A DNA stretch of 64,000 nucleotides from Pigmentiphaga sp. NML030171 (GTDB taxonomy: Bacteria; Pseudomonadota; Gammaproteobacteria; Burkholderiales; Burkholderiaceae_B). Where the stretch lies: the NCBI RefSeq assembly GCF_002188635.1, contig NZ_NINX01000025.1, positions 105,809 to 169,808 on the forward strand, written 5' to 3'. Every line of letters begins with the position of its first letter. Position 1 is the first letter of the stretch. The notes below the pieces were generated by a model that was given only the letters and a program-made list of their open reading frames with translations, did not search any database and was not told the DNA's origin. Shown piece after piece: positions 1 through 8,679 of the stretch. A program made the translations under genes and the position numbers.

Positions 1-329
1 GGCCCGAGGACGAGCAGGTGGTGGACCGCGTCATCCAGGTCGCCGCCGAGCGCGGCGCCCGGCCGGCGCAGATCGCGCTGGCCTGGCTGCTGCACAACCC
101 CGCGGTGACCGCGCCCATCGTCGGCGCCACGCGCGCCGGCCACCTGGACGATGCCGTGGCGGCGCTGGATATCGCGCTCGGCGCCGAGGAGCTGGAACGG
201 CTGGAAGCGCCGTACGTGCCGCAGCAGGTGCAACTCGACCGCAACGTCGCCCCCACGCCCGGCCAAACGGCATCGCCCGACCTGCTGCGGCTGTTCCGCC
301 GCCAGCCGCCCGGCCCGGCGCCCGGCTGA
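1..329 (+). CDS. Aldo/keto reductase, C-terminal part (5' truncated by window)
   Basis: The reading frame is already open at base 3 and ends at a TGA at 327-329, so only the last 108 or so residues are present. They contain the C-terminal aldo/keto reductase signature: an AQIALAWLL helix, then APIVGATRAGHLDDAV, where the family binds the NADP phosphate, then a helix with LDIALGAEELERLE. These proteins are cytosolic NADPH-dependent carbonyl reductases with a TIM barrel; the active-site Tyr and Lys lie upstream, outside the window. The tail after the barrel (PQQVQLDRN and on) is typical of the YajO/Gpr-like branch. The substrate cannot be told. The assignment to the superfamily is confident. 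Confidence 0.85.
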   Translation, partial: PEDEQVVDRVIQVAAERGARPAQIALAWLLHNPAVTAPIVGATRAGHLDDAVAALDIALGAEELERLEAPYVPQQVQLDRNVAPTPGQTASPDLLRLFRRQPPGPAPG

Positions 330-338
330 TGCGGCGGC

Positions 339-1133
339 TCAGGCCTTGAACCATCCGAGGCAACCCATGGGCAGCATGGCCCCGGCCACCCATAGCGCAC
401 CGTGGCGATAGAGCGCCATCGCCCGATAGCGGGGTCCCGGACGCACTGCCCAGAGCTGCCCAGACGCATCGCCCCACAAGAGCTTCGCATCGACCCGCTC
501 CAGCGCCGCCAGGGCCTGCGGCGCGGACGTGCCGGGCCGGAACAGGACCACGACGGTATCCATGCCGGGCGGCGGACGCAGCGACCATGGCAGGGCAATG
601 GCCACGGCGGCAAGCAGCGCCAGTATCCCGGCCTGCCCGCCCCGGCCCTTGCCGCCGCGGCGGCGCAGCCACGCGCCGGCGGCGACGGAACCCAGGCCGA
701 ATACCGCGAACCACGCCAGGTCCCACCACAGCGGGTGCGCGGCATCCATGCGTATGCGATGGATGCCCAGCAGCCAATGCGACAACACGGCGTCCAGCAC
801 GTGCCACGCCCCGAAGCCGACCAGCACCAGCGCCCAGGACAGCCGGCCGGCGCCCGGCCGCCCGGCCTCGGTCCGGGCGCGCCACAGCAGCCACAGGCCC
901 GCCAGCGCGACCAGGTACATCAACAGATGGAACAAGCCGTCCGCCATGACCTGCACACGCAGGTCGCGCCAGGCTTCCCCCTGCAAGCCGCTGAGCAGGT
1001 GGTGCCATTGCAGGATCTGGTGCAGCAGGATGCCGTCGAAGAATCCGCCCAGGGCAAAGCCCAGCAGATAGCCGGCCCATCGGAACGAAGCGGATGGCAC
1101 CCATGCTGCGCAGGCCGGAGGAACGCTTCTCAT
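339..1133 (-). CDS. DUF2243 family predicted membrane protein
   Basis: Protein of 264 residues with about six hydrophobic segments. Its N-terminal half carries the conserved GFFDGILLHQILQWHH stretch that defines DUF2243 (YP-type bacterial inner-membrane proteins of unknown role). A segment HPLWWDLAWF follows around residue 145. The last 80 residues (from about PPPGMDTVVVLFRP) look like a soluble extension ending in another hydrophobic helix, which is longer than the usual family member. The start at 1133 is chosen because GGAGG sits seven bases before this ATG; an upstream ATG at 1217 lacks such a site and would overlap the divergent small gene. Function is unknown; a heme-copper or c-type cytochrome link is only speculation from the His-rich motif. 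Confidence 0.75.
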   Translation of the reverse strand: MRSVPPACAAWVPSASFRWAGYLLGFALGGFFDGILLHQILQWHHLLSGLQGEAWRDLRVQVMADGLFHLLMYLVALAGLWLLWRARTEAGRPGAGRLSWALVLVGFGAWHVLDAVLSHWLLGIHRIRMDAAHPLWWDLAWFAVFGLGSVAAGAWLRRRGGKGRGGQAGILALLAAVAIALPWSLRPPPGMDTVVVLFRPGTSAPQALAALERVDAKLLWGDASGQLWAVRPGPRYRAMALYRHGALWVAGAMLPMGCLGWFKA

Positions 1134-1195
1134 GAGCAGGCCTCCATGCACGCGGCACGTCTCTTGCTGCTGACCGGCTTTCCGGAGGCCCGACC

Positions 1196-1420
1196 ATGAA
1201 GGACCCGAACCGCCCATCCCCGGCCAAGCCCGCCACCGTCATACGCCAACGCCCGGCCGATCCCAACTGGCTGGGCGTCGGCTCCGAAGACCGGCCGCGC
1301 GAGGAAGTCGAACCGCAGACCGGTGCCGAACCCGCCGACGTCGGCAGGAAGATGCCGGGCGAGGTCCCGCCCGCTGGCAAGCCGCCCTCGCCCCGGGGGC
1401 GCGACCCCGACCTGGCCTGA
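1196..1420 (+). CDS. Small proline-rich hypothetical protein
   Basis: A 74-residue reading frame, preceded by GGAGG eight bases before the ATG. It is rich in Pro, Arg and acidic residues (e.g. RPADPNWLGVGSEDRPREEVEPQ) and has no membrane segment, signal peptide or recognisable domain, so it is probably disordered. It is transcribed divergently from the DUF2243 gene, whose start is only 62 bases away. Its good ribosome binding site is the main support; no family is recognised. Confidence 0.5.
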   Translation: MKDPNRPSPAKPATVIRQRPADPNWLGVGSEDRPREEVEPQTGAEPADVGRKMPGEVPPAGKPPSPRGRDPDLA

Positions 1421-1452
1421 CACCGCGGCCGGATGCCCGCGCGGCGCGGGCA

Positions 1453-1857
1453 TCAATCTTCCCTCTCGTCTTGCTCGACACGCTCGAGCCAGTCGCGCCG
1501 GCGCTGCACGCCTTCCGTGCCGCCGGCCGTCATGCCGTCGCCCAGCGTATTGCCGCTGCCGGCCACAGGCGCATCGCGCTCTTCCGAATCCCCGTCACGC
1601 CTGTCATTGCCGGCGGCCCCGTCGCTGCGCACTTCCACGTCGGCGCCCTGCTGGCCGCGCTGGGCGGGGGTGAAATCGTCGGACCCGGGCAGCGTGCCGG
1701 TCCTGGCTTCGCGGCTGGCCTCGGCCGCCGCCTGGTCGAACTCGGTGGTGGCGCCTTGGGGACCGGGCGGATGGTCCATGTCCGGACGCGGGGCATCGTC
1801 GGACGAGACATGCTCCGGGCGCGGCGCGCCGGCATTGGGATCGGGAGGTGGTTTCAT
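1453..1857 (-). CDS. Disordered hypothetical protein
   Basis: A 134-residue protein dominated by Asp, Glu, Gly, Pro and Arg with no hydrophobic core, probably intrinsically disordered and acidic. An AGGAG site lies six bases before the ATG. Stretches such as GNDRRDGDSEERD and RRRDWLERVEQDERED are low in complexity and end in a short charged helix. It resembles the small stress-associated hypothetical proteins found in Bordetella and Achromobacter, but no family can be named. It converges with the small proline-rich gene on its left and diverges from lldD. Confidence 0.5.
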   Translation of the reverse strand: MKPPPDPNAGAPRPEHVSSDDAPRPDMDHPPGPQGATTEFDQAAAEASREARTGTLPGSDDFTPAQRGQQGADVEVRSDGAAGNDRRDGDSEERDAPVAGSGNTLGDGMTAGGTEGVQRRRDWLERVEQDERED

Positions 1858-2021
1858 GGTCGGCTCCTGCTTGGATACGGCATGGGCAGCAGCATTCGTG
1901 CCCGGGGCCTGGCGCCGCCTGGCCGCAACGACGACGCCCGAGATGGGCCGCCTTGCTCATCTGTAGCAAAATAGCGCCCATGCGGCCGCGTGCCGCGCCC
2001 TTCGAATACCCGGATTTCCCC

Positions 2022-3161
2022 ATGCCCGTCATCACCTGCATCGAAGACCTGCGTCAGCTCGCCAGGAAGCGCGTCCCGCGCGCCTTCTACGACTATGCCG
2101 ACAGCGGCTCGTACACCGAGTGCACCTATCGCGCCAACGCCGACGACCTGGCGGCCATCAAGCTGCGCCAGCGCGTGGCGGTCAACGTCGACAACCGCTC
2201 CACCCGCAGCACCCTGCTCGGCCAGGAGGTCAGCATGCCGGTGGCGATCGCGCCGACCGGCCTGGCGGGCATGCAATGGGCCGACGGCGAGATCCTGGGC
2301 GCCCAGGCCGCCGAGCAGTTCGGCATCCCCTTCACGCTGTCCACGATGAGCATCTGCTCGATCGAGGACGTGGCCGCGGCCACCACCAAGCCCTTCTGGT
2401 TCCAGCTGTACGTGATGCGCGACCGCGAGTTCATCGCCGACCTGATCCAGCGCGCCAAGGCGGCCCGGTGCTCGGCCCTGGTGCTGACCCTGGACCTGCA
2501 GATCCTGGGCCAGCGCCACAAGGACCTGAAGAACGGCATGACCGTGCCGCTGCGCCCCACGCTGGCCAACCTGCTGGACCTGGCGAGCAAGCCCGCCTGG
2601 GCATTGCGCATGCTGGGCGCCCGGCGCCGGACCTTCGGCAACCTGGCCGGCCACGTCAAGGACGCCGACGGCATCAACAGCCTGGCCCGCTGGACCGCCC
2701 GCCAGTTCGACCCCACGCTGTCCTGGAAGGACGTGGAGTGGATCAAGCAGCAATGGGGCGGCAAGCTCATCATGAAAGGCATCCTGGACCCCGAGGACGC
2801 GCGCATCGCCGCCTCGTGCGGCGCGGATGCGATCGTGGTCAGCAACCATGGAGGCCGCCAGCTCGACGGCGCGCAGTCCTCCATCGCCGCCCTGCCCGCC
2901 ATCGTCGAGGCGGTGGGCGACAGGACCGAGGTCCTGTTCGACGGCGGCGTGCGCAGCGGACAGGACGTGCTCAAGGCATTGGCCCTGGGCGCGCGCGGCG
3001 CGATGATAGGCCGCGCCTTCCTGTACGGGCTGGGCGCCATGGGCCGGCCCGGCGTCGATGCCGCGCTCGGCATCATCCAGCGCGAACTGGACGTCAGCAT
3101 GGCCTTGACCGGCACGCGCACCATCGCCGAGATCGGCCCCGACATCCTGATCCGCCCCTGA
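2022..3161 (+). CDS. lldD: FMN-dependent L-lactate dehydrogenase
   Basis: A 379-residue member of the FMN-dependent alpha-hydroxy acid dehydrogenase family, which oxidises L-lactate to pyruvate and passes electrons to the quinone pool. Visible are the N-terminal DYADSGSYTE segment, the FMN-binding APTGLAGMQW loop, a QLYVMRDRE strand, the active-site SNHGGRQLDG motif with its catalytic His and substrate-binding Arg near residues 277-283, and the phosphate-binding LFDGGVRSG and GARGAMIGRAFLYG loops. The length equals E. coli LldD. ATG at 2022 (MPVITCIEDL) is chosen because it matches the family N-terminus; an in-frame ATG at 1980 is possible. A close relative such as mandelate dehydrogenase or glycolate oxidase cannot be fully excluded. 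Confidence 0.9.
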   Translation: MPVITCIEDLRQLARKRVPRAFYDYADSGSYTECTYRANADDLAAIKLRQRVAVNVDNRSTRSTLLGQEVSMPVAIAPTGLAGMQWADGEILGAQAAEQFGIPFTLSTMSICSIEDVAAATTKPFWFQLYVMRDREFIADLIQRAKAARCSALVLTLDLQILGQRHKDLKNGMTVPLRPTLANLLDLASKPAWALRMLGARRRTFGNLAGHVKDADGINSLARWTARQFDPTLSWKDVEWIKQQWGGKLIMKGILDPEDARIAASCGADAIVVSNHGGRQLDGAQSSIAALPAIVEAVGDRTEVLFDGGVRSGQDVLKALALGARGAMIGRAFLYGLGAMGRPGVDAALGIIQRELDVSMALTGTRTIAEIGPDILIRP

Positions 3162-3199
3162 CGAGAACCCAACCCCACCCACCCGTCCTGGAGAATCCC

Positions 3200-3622
3200 A
3201 TGAAGGTCCTGTTGCCCGGCCTGGCGGCCGCCCTGCTCCTGGTGTCCGGCTGCGCCACCACCGAGGAAACCAATTCGGCCATACGGGCACGCTGGATCGG
3301 CCAGTCCACCGACGCCTTCTTTTCGCAGTACGGCCCGCCGCAGCGTTCGTACAAGCTGGGCGACGGCAGTGCCGTCTACAACTGGCGCGGCGGCGAGAAA
3401 AGCATCCAGCACGCCGCGCAGTACCGCGACGTGCCGCGCGACAAGGACTCCAAGAAGACCGACCGCGTGATGGTGTCGCCGGCCCGCACCGAAGAGCTGT
3501 TCTGCGAGCTGCAGATCAATGCCAATGCCGCCGGCAGCATCACCGCCATCCAGACCACGCGTGAATCCTCCGGCGCCGGGTTCAGCTTCTCGCGCTGCGC
3601 CGAGGTATTCGACAAGCGCTGA
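3200..3622 (+). CDS. Putative outer-membrane lipoprotein
   Basis: A 140-residue protein with a lipoprotein signal peptide: a hydrophobic stretch of about 12 residues followed by the lipobox LVSGC near residue 18. The mature part contains a SmpA/OmlA-like start (WIGQSTDAFFSQYGPPQRSYKLGDG resembles domains that judge gene position in small BamE-like lipoproteins), then a polar region with two further Cys residues. It follows lldD by 38 bases with a GGAG site, and converges with cls. The function is unknown; the BamE-like resemblance is weak and rests on the Gly-Pro-Pro turn and following beta strand only. Confidence 0.7.
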   Translation: MKVLLPGLAAALLLVSGCATTEETNSAIRARWIGQSTDAFFSQYGPPQRSYKLGDGSAVYNWRGGEKSIQHAAQYRDVPRDKDSKKTDRVMVSPARTEELFCELQINANAAGSITAIQTTRESSGAGFSFSRCAEVFDKR

Positions 3623-3637
3623 TCCGGGCGGCGGCCG

Positions 3638-5074
3638 TCACAGCACGGGCGCGAACAGCCGCGCCACGTGCATGACCACGCGCGGCAGCAGGGGCACGGT
3701 CTCCCACTCGCCCGGCCCCACTTCCTTGGCCAACGCGAAGTCGGCCAGCAGCATGGCCTGCGCCTGGGCCGCGAATTCGGGACTGACGGTCAGCACGCTC
3801 AGCTCGAAATTGAGCCGGAACGAGCGGTTGTCCAGGTTGGCGCTGCCCACCGCGACCGTGTCGTCGTCGATCAGCATCACCTTCTGGTGCAGGAACCCCG
3901 GCTGGTATCGATAGATCCGCACGCCCGCGCGCACCGCCTCGTAGGTGTGGAACAGCGAAGCCTGGTAGACCGTGAAATGGTCGGGCCGGCAGGGCAACAG
4001 CACCCGCACGTCCACCCCGCGCAGCACCGCCAGCCGGAGCGCCGACTGCACGGCCGAATCTGGCACGAAATACGGCGAGGTCAGCCAGATGCGCCGCCGC
4101 GCCGCCTGGATGGCCTGCGTCATGAACAGCGAACCGGTCTCCTGGTGGTCGGCCGGACCGCTGGCGATGGCCAGGCAGGTCATGTCGCCCGGGGCTTCCT
4201 CCGGCATGGCCAGCTCGGGTAGGGTCTGCGTGACCCAATACCAGTCTTCGCTGAACGTGCGCTGGATCTGCGCCACGATGGGACCGGCCAGGCGGATGTG
4301 GGTGTCCCGCCACGGCGACAGGCGCGGATTGCCGCCCAGATAGTCCTCGCCCACGTTGTGGCCGCCGACGAAGGCCACCTGCCCGTCGACCACGACGATC
4401 TTGCGATGGTTGCGGAAATTCAGCTGGAAGCGGTTGCTGACCCGGCGCACCGAGAACGCATGGATCTGCACGCCGCCCGCGCGCAGGGACTCGACGTAGC
4501 GGCGGGCCAGCGCGTGGCTGCCGATGCCGTCGTACAGGAAATGGATCTTGACCCCATCCGCGGCGCGCGCCAGCAGGCGGCGGTGCAGTTCGCGCCCCAG
4601 CGGATCGTCGCGCACGATGAAGAACTGCACGAGGACGTAGCGCCGCGCCCGGTCGATGGCCTCGAAAATCGCATCGAAGGTTTCCCGGCCGTTCTCCAGC
4701 AGGCCGACCTGGTTGCCGGCCAGGAAGCGGCGGCCCATCAGCCGGTCCAGCGCCAGGAAGCGCCGCAGCGCCGGCTCCGTCGCGGCGTCGCGGCGCGCGG
4801 CCACGGTAAGCTGCGACTGGTTGACGTCGGCCTCGGTACGCGCGCGCGCCCGCGCGCTGTTGAACCGGTGTTCGTCCACGTAGCCGGCAAAGCGGCTGCG
4901 GCCCAGGAACAGATACGGAATCAGCGTCAGGTAGGGAACGGAGACCAGCGCCACGGCCCAGGCCACCGCGCCCTGCGAGGTGCGGGTGTTCATGATCGCG
5001 TGGCACGCTGCGATGATGCCCAGCACATGGAGGGTGGCGACCTCCAGACCGATCGACAGCAGACTTTCCGCCAT
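3638..5074 (-). CDS. cls: Cardiolipin synthase (phospholipase D family)
   Basis: A 478-residue inner-membrane enzyme that condenses two phosphatidylglycerols to cardiolipin and glycerol. Two transmembrane helices lie in the first 60 residues (VATLHVLGIIAA and AVAWAVALVSVPYLTLIPYLF), followed by two HKD domains. The first has FRNHRKIVVVDG followed by FVGGHNVGEDY; the second has HQKVMLIDDDTVAVGSANLDNRSF. Both carry the expected His, Lys and Asp residues, so it should be active. Length and layout fit bacterial ClsA. It is a monocistronic-looking gene, 18 bases from the end of def, on the same strand. Confidence 0.92.
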   Translation of the reverse strand: MAESLLSIGLEVATLHVLGIIAACHAIMNTRTSQGAVAWAVALVSVPYLTLIPYLFLGRSRFAGYVDEHRFNSARARARTEADVNQSQLTVAARRDAATEPALRRFLALDRLMGRRFLAGNQVGLLENGRETFDAIFEAIDRARRYVLVQFFIVRDDPLGRELHRRLLARAADGVKIHFLYDGIGSHALARRYVESLRAGGVQIHAFSVRRVSNRFQLNFRNHRKIVVVDGQVAFVGGHNVGEDYLGGNPRLSPWRDTHIRLAGPIVAQIQRTFSEDWYWVTQTLPELAMPEEAPGDMTCLAIASGPADHQETGSLFMTQAIQAARRRIWLTSPYFVPDSAVQSALRLAVLRGVDVRVLLPCRPDHFTVYQASLFHTYEAVRAGVRIYRYQPGFLHQKVMLIDDDTVAVGSANLDNRSFRLNFELSVLTVSPEFAAQAQAMLLADFALAKEVGPGEWETVPLLPRVVMHVARLFAPVL

Positions 5075-5092
5075 GTTGGCGACCTCCCGGTA

Positions 5093-5626
5093 TCAGTCGT
5101 CGCGGTTCGGATCGAGACCGGGGAACAGCACTTCGGTGAAGCCGAACTTCGAGAAATCCTCGATGCGCGACGGGTACAGGCGTCCGATCAGGTGGTCGCA
5201 TTCATGCTGCACCACCCGGGCGTGAAAACCGTCTGCCACGCGGTCGATGGGAACCCCGGCGGGGTCGATGCCGGTGTAGCGGATGGAGACGTGGCGCGGC
5301 ACCGCCCCGCGCAGGCCCGGTACCGACAGGCAGCCTTCCCAGCCCTCTTCCTTCTCGTCGGACAGGGGCGTGATGACGGGATTGATGAGTATGGTGCGCG
5401 GCACCGCCGGCGCGTCGGGATAGCGCTCGCTGCTGTCGAAGCCGAAGATCACCACCTGCAGGTCGACGCCGATCTGCGGCGCGGCCAGCCCCACGCCGCC
5501 CGCGGCCTCCATCGTATCGAACATGTCCTGGATCAGCGCATCGAGCGCCTGGGTACCGGTTTCCCGAACCGGCTTGGCGACGCGCAGCAGGCGTTCGTCG
5601 CCCATCTTCAATATTTCGCGGATCAT
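5093..5626 (-). CDS. def: Peptide deformylase
   Basis: A 177-residue metalloenzyme that removes the N-formyl group from new proteins. All three signature motifs are present: [11 protein letters not shown] (motif 1, near residue 46), EGCLSVPG (motif 2, the Cys binds the metal) and HECDHLIG (motif 3, the two metal His residues and the catalytic Glu). The start at 5626 ([13 protein letters not shown]) matches the family N-terminus exactly; the longer frame upstream is not homologous. No fmt neighbour is present, so this is probably one of several paralogues, as is common in Bordetella. It lies upstream of cls on the same strand with an 18-base gap. Confidence 0.95.
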   Translation of the reverse strand: MIREILKMGDERLLRVAKPVRETGTQALDALIQDMFDTMEAAGGVGLAAPQIGVDLQVVIFGFDSSERYPDAPAVPRTILINPVITPLSDEKEEGWEGCLSVPGLRGAVPRHVSIRYTGIDPAGVPIDRVADGFHARVVQHECDHLIGRLYPSRIEDFSKFGFTEVLFPGLDPNRDD

Positions 5627-5768
5627 GGAACTGCCCTGGAACGGTCCTGCCGGGCCCTTTGCCCGGGGGGTGCCTATCCGGATTGTGCCAGATCGGCACC
5701 GCCGCGAGGCCGATGGCGTCCCACGCAGGTGCCGCAGGGATGACTGCGGCACTTGCCCGCGGGTGCCG

Positions 5769-6392
5769 CTACTTCAATTCCTGTCCAAGCACGCCCTGCG
5801 CCGACGGCCGGGTGCTGACGCGCTCGTGCCATTGCGCCAGCAGCGGCGTGGCCGGGCGCTCGATGGGCAGCAGGAACCAGCGGTCGATGGCGCAGCCGAC
5901 GGCGATGTCGCCGATGGTGAAGCGGTCGCCCGCCAGGTACTGGCGGCCGTCGGCCAGGAACTTCTCCAGCAGCAGGATCAGCTTGTTGCCGCGCGCCACG
6001 GACTCGGCGATGGCCTGGTGGTTGCGCTTGTCTTCCGGCGTGCGGATCAGGCCGATGAAGGCCGGCCCCATGGCGGGCCCGAACTCGGTGGCCTGCCAGT
6101 CCAGCCAGCGATCGCTCAGGCCGCGCTCGCGCGGGTCGGTCGGCCACAGCGTGCCGGCGCCGTACTGGGCAGCCAGGTAGCGCACGATGGAGTTCGATTC
6201 CCACAGGATGTAGCCGTTGTCATCCAGCGTGGGGATCTTGCCGTTGGGATTCAGCGCCAGGTACTCGGGCTTGTCCAGTCCGCCATAGGGGCCGCCCACG
6301 TCGATGCGCTCGAACTGCAGGCCCAGCTCTCGCGCGGCCCACACCGCCTTGGCAACATTGATGGAAGTCAGGCGGCCCCAGATGGTCATCAT
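5769..6392 (-). CDS. Glutathione S-transferase family protein
   Basis: A 207-residue protein with the two GST domains. The thioredoxin-like N-domain contains [16 protein letters not shown], the cis-Pro region [11 protein letters not shown] and the gamma-glutamyl binding pair [10 protein letters not shown] near residue 65. The helical C-domain contains the N-capping box [12 protein letters not shown]. It is probably a cytosolic detoxification or aromatic-catabolism GST; the substrate is unknown. The start is one of two consecutive ATGs; the first (6392) has GGAG eight bases upstream, while an in-frame ATG at 6419 lacks one. Confidence 0.88.
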   Translation of the reverse strand: MMTIWGRLTSINVAKAVWAARELGLQFERIDVGGPYGGLDKPEYLALNPNGKIPTLDDNGYILWESNSIVRYLAAQYGAGTLWPTDPRERGLSDRWLDWQATEFGPAMGPAFIGLIRTPEDKRNHQAIAESVARGNKLILLLEKFLADGRQYLAGDRFTIGDIAVGCAIDRWFLLPIERPATPLLAQWHERVSTRPSAQGVLGQELK

Positions 6393-6437
6393 GGTGGAAA
6401 TCTCCGTGTACGGGTGCAAGGAATGGAATAAAGGGTG

Positions 6438-6830
6438 CTATGCCCGCGGGTCCGGATCCGCCGCCGGGCGCAAGGCCGCCTCGGCAACGGCGTCCAGCAC
6501 GCCGGGCAGCTCCGACAACACCGGCAATGACGCGAACCGCACCGCGGGATGCGCCGCGCGCGCTTCGTCCAGAAGACGCGCCAGGTCTCGCGTCACGTGC
6601 GCGCCCGCCGCCCAGAATACCGGCAGGACGGCGATCTCGGCCACCCCCTGGCTCGCCAGGACGGCGATGGCCTCGGGCAGGGTGGGCGGCATCAATTCCA
6701 GGAACGCGATCTCGACCGGCGTGCCGGGATCGCGCCCGCGCAGCACGCGGGCCAGTTCCGCCATGGGACGCGCCCATTGCGGATCCCGCGACCCGTGCGC
6801 GAACAGGACGATGCCTCGGCGCGGCGTCAT
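6438..6830 (-). CDS. CbiX-type sirohydrochlorin chelatase-like protein
   Basis: A 130-residue single-domain member of the short CbiX family, which inserts cobalt, nickel or iron into sirohydrochlorin. The metal-binding His is in the N-terminal FAHGSRDPQW motif near residue 12 and the second conserved His in AGAHVTRDL near residue 78. These short forms act as homodimers. Its ATG overlaps the end of the ybiB homologue by four bases (ATGA type), so the two are translationally coupled. Whether it serves siroheme, cobalamin or another tetrapyrrole cannot be judged because no other tetrapyrrole gene is near. Confidence 0.82.
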   Translation of the reverse strand: MTPRRGIVLFAHGSRDPQWARPMAELARVLRGRDPGTPVEIAFLELMPPTLPEAIAVLASQGVAEIAVLPVFWAAGAHVTRDLARLLDEARAAHPAVRFASLPVLSELPGVLDAVAEAALRPAADPDPRA

Positions 6831-7795
6831 GCGGACGCCCCCAGGCGCGCCGCGGCATCGAGGATGGCGTCGCGCTGGGCCGCGATCGCGGCCGGCAGCG
6901 GTTCGCGCCCCTGCTGGATGGCGCGCACCCAGGCCGCCGTCGAGGCGGCCTCGCGCGCGGGCAGGGCCGGCAGCCCGGCCTCGGCGCGTTCCGCGCCCTC
7001 GACCGCGGTGGCCTCGACGCCGTCCAGCCAGCGCGCGATGCGCTGGGGGCGACGGGTGCTGGCGACCGCCTCGCCTTCGGTGGCGCGCATCAGCAGCGCC
7101 GCCTCGCGCCGCAGCGCGAAAAGCTCGGCCAGCATGGCGCCGAATTCGGGATGGGTGTAGGCGGACAGCAGCAGGCTGGGGCCTTGCACCGGCCGCAGCA
7201 GCTTGGCCAGCGTATGCGCGACGTTGCGCACGCCCAGGATGCGGCGCAGGCCCACGACCCGGGCCAGGCCAGGACTGGCGACGGCCAGCGGCAGATAGGC
7301 CAGCCCCCGGTCGCGCAGCGCCCGCGCGGCGGCGTCGGCATCGGACGAGGCCTCGATGCCGAGTTGTTCCAGGATATCGATGGTGGGCACGCGCGCGGCG
7401 TTCGAACCCGCGCCCGCCCGGGCCGGATCGGAGGCCTGCCCGTGCAGCAGCACCGGCAGGCCGGCCTGCGCCACGGTCCAGGCCAGCAGCGGCACGAGGT
7501 TGGGCGCATGGCGCGAACCGTTGTAGGTGGGCAGGACGACCACGGGGCGTCCGGCGGGCGCTTCGACGCGCGCCATCCTGGCCTCGGCCGCGTCCAGGAA
7601 GCCGGCCACCTCGGACACGGACTCGCCCTTCATGCGCAGGGCCAGCAGCACCGCGCCCAGTTCCAGTTCGGACACCCGGCCATCCAGGATGGCGCCCATC
7701 AGTTCGCCGGCCTGGCCGCGCGCCAGCGCGCGCGATCCGTCCTTGCCGCGGCCGATCTCGCGGATCAGCGGTGCGCACGCATAGGGTTCGGTCAT
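6827..7795 (-). CDS. ybiB: YbiB/TrpD2 family DNA-binding protein
   Basis: A 322-residue protein with the anthranilate phosphoribosyltransferase (TrpD) fold: an N-terminal helical domain (LMGAILDGRVSELELGAVLLALRMKGES) and a C-terminal alpha/beta domain with VLPTYNGSRHAPNLVPLLAW. In true TrpD the phosphoribosyl pyrophosphate loop reads GTGGD; here it is replaced by PTYNGSRH, which is characteristic of the YbiB/TrpD2 branch, known from E. coli to bind nucleic acids instead of making tryptophan. It sits between the IclR regulator (10 bases upstream) and cbiX (four-base overlap), so the run thiolase-iclR-ybiB-cbiX is one likely transcription unit. Confidence 0.82.
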   Translation of the reverse strand: MTEPYACAPLIREIGRGKDGSRALARGQAGELMGAILDGRVSELELGAVLLALRMKGESVSEVAGFLDAAEARMARVEAPAGRPVVVLPTYNGSRHAPNLVPLLAWTVAQAGLPVLLHGQASDPARAGAGSNAARVPTIDILEQLGIEASSDADAAARALRDRGLAYLPLAVASPGLARVVGLRRILGVRNVAHTLAKLLRPVQGPSLLLSAYTHPEFGAMLAELFALRREAALLMRATEGEAVASTRRPQRIARWLDGVEATAVEGAERAEAGLPALPAREAASTAAWVRAIQQGREPLPAAIAAQRDAILDAAARLGASA

Positions 7796-7805
7796 GGGCG
7801 CTCCA

Positions 7806-8666
7806 TTACACGCGCTTCATCAGGTCGTTGATGCGTTCGGCGGCGCGGCACAGCAGCGGCAGCAGTTCGTCCTGCATCTGCCGCGCGGTCACGAGGTGCG
7901 CCTGGCCGCTCAGGTTCAAGGCGGCGACCGTGCGGCCGCTGCGGTCGCGGATGGGCGCGGCGATGGCGACCAGCCCGGTCTCGAGTTCGCGGTCCACCAG
8001 CGACCAGCCCTGCTCGCGCACTTTCAGGATGGCCGCCTTGAGCTGGGCCGGATCGGTCACCGTCAATGGCGTGTGGGCCCGCAGGTCGGAATTCGCCAGC
8101 ACCGCATCGATCTCGGCATCGGCCAGGCCGGCCAGCAGCACGCGCCCCATGGCCGAGCAGTAGGCGGGCAGGCGACTGCCTATCCCGAGGTTGATGGACA
8201 TGATGCGCCCGGTCGGGATGCGCAGCACGTAGACGATGTCCGTACCGTCCAGCACGGTGGCCGAGCAGGACTGGTGGGCCTCGTTGGTCAGTTGCTCCAT
8301 GATGGGCTCGGCCAGGTCCCAGAACGGCATGGACGTCAGGTAGGCGAAACCCAGTTCGAGTATGCGGGGCGTGAGCCGGAACAGCCTGCCCTCGGTGGCC
8401 ACGTAGCCCAGCTGCACCAGCGTCAGCAGGATGCGGCGCGCGCCGGCCCGCGTCAGGCCGGCGGCCTCGGCCACCTCGGTCAGGGTCATGGCGGGCCGTT
8501 CGGCGCTGAAGGACCGGATGACGGTCAATCCGCGCGCGAAGGACTGCACGTAGGCATCGCTGGGCTTGACCGCGTCGCCCTCGGCGACCGCGGACACGCG
8601 GGCAGCCTCCTGGCGGCCCGCGCCGATGCCGGCCGGCTTGCCGCCGGCCGATGGGTGTTGCGTCAT
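7806..8666 (-). CDS. IclR family transcriptional regulator (PcaR/PobR type)
   Basis: A 286-residue regulator with an N-terminal winged helix-turn-helix (residues about 40-105, including LTEVAEAAGLTRAGARRILL) and a C-terminal effector domain (SATVLDGTDIVYVLRIP, YCSAMGRVLLAG, VAIAAPIRDRSGRTVAALNLSG). This pattern fits the PcaR/PcaU/PobR branch, which controls protocatechuate and beta-ketoadipate genes. It follows an acetyl-CoA acetyltransferase by 13 bases, in keeping with a beta-ketoadipate or fatty-acid link. The N-terminal 35 residues are low in complexity and the true start may be an inner one. Confidence 0.88.
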   Translation of the reverse strand: MTQHPSAGGKPAGIGAGRQEAARVSAVAEGDAVKPSDAYVQSFARGLTVIRSFSAERPAMTLTEVAEAAGLTRAGARRILLTLVQLGYVATEGRLFRLTPRILELGFAYLTSMPFWDLAEPIMEQLTNEAHQSCSATVLDGTDIVYVLRIPTGRIMSINLGIGSRLPAYCSAMGRVLLAGLADAEIDAVLANSDLRAHTPLTVTDPAQLKAAILKVREQGWSLVDRELETGLVAIAAPIRDRSGRTVAALNLSGQAHLVTARQMQDELLPLLCRAAERINDLMKRV

Positions 8667-8679
8667 GCAGCCCTGGCGA

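Noticed and set aside
31..1380. Long open frame on the minus strand opposite and across the DUF2243 gene
   Set aside because: It is an Arg/Ala/Gly-rich shadow of the real gene in another frame, typical of high-GC DNA, and has no domain.
1854..3290. 478-codon open frame antisense to lldD
   Set aside because: Its composition is a mirror of the lldD codons; the lldD frame has clear family motifs.
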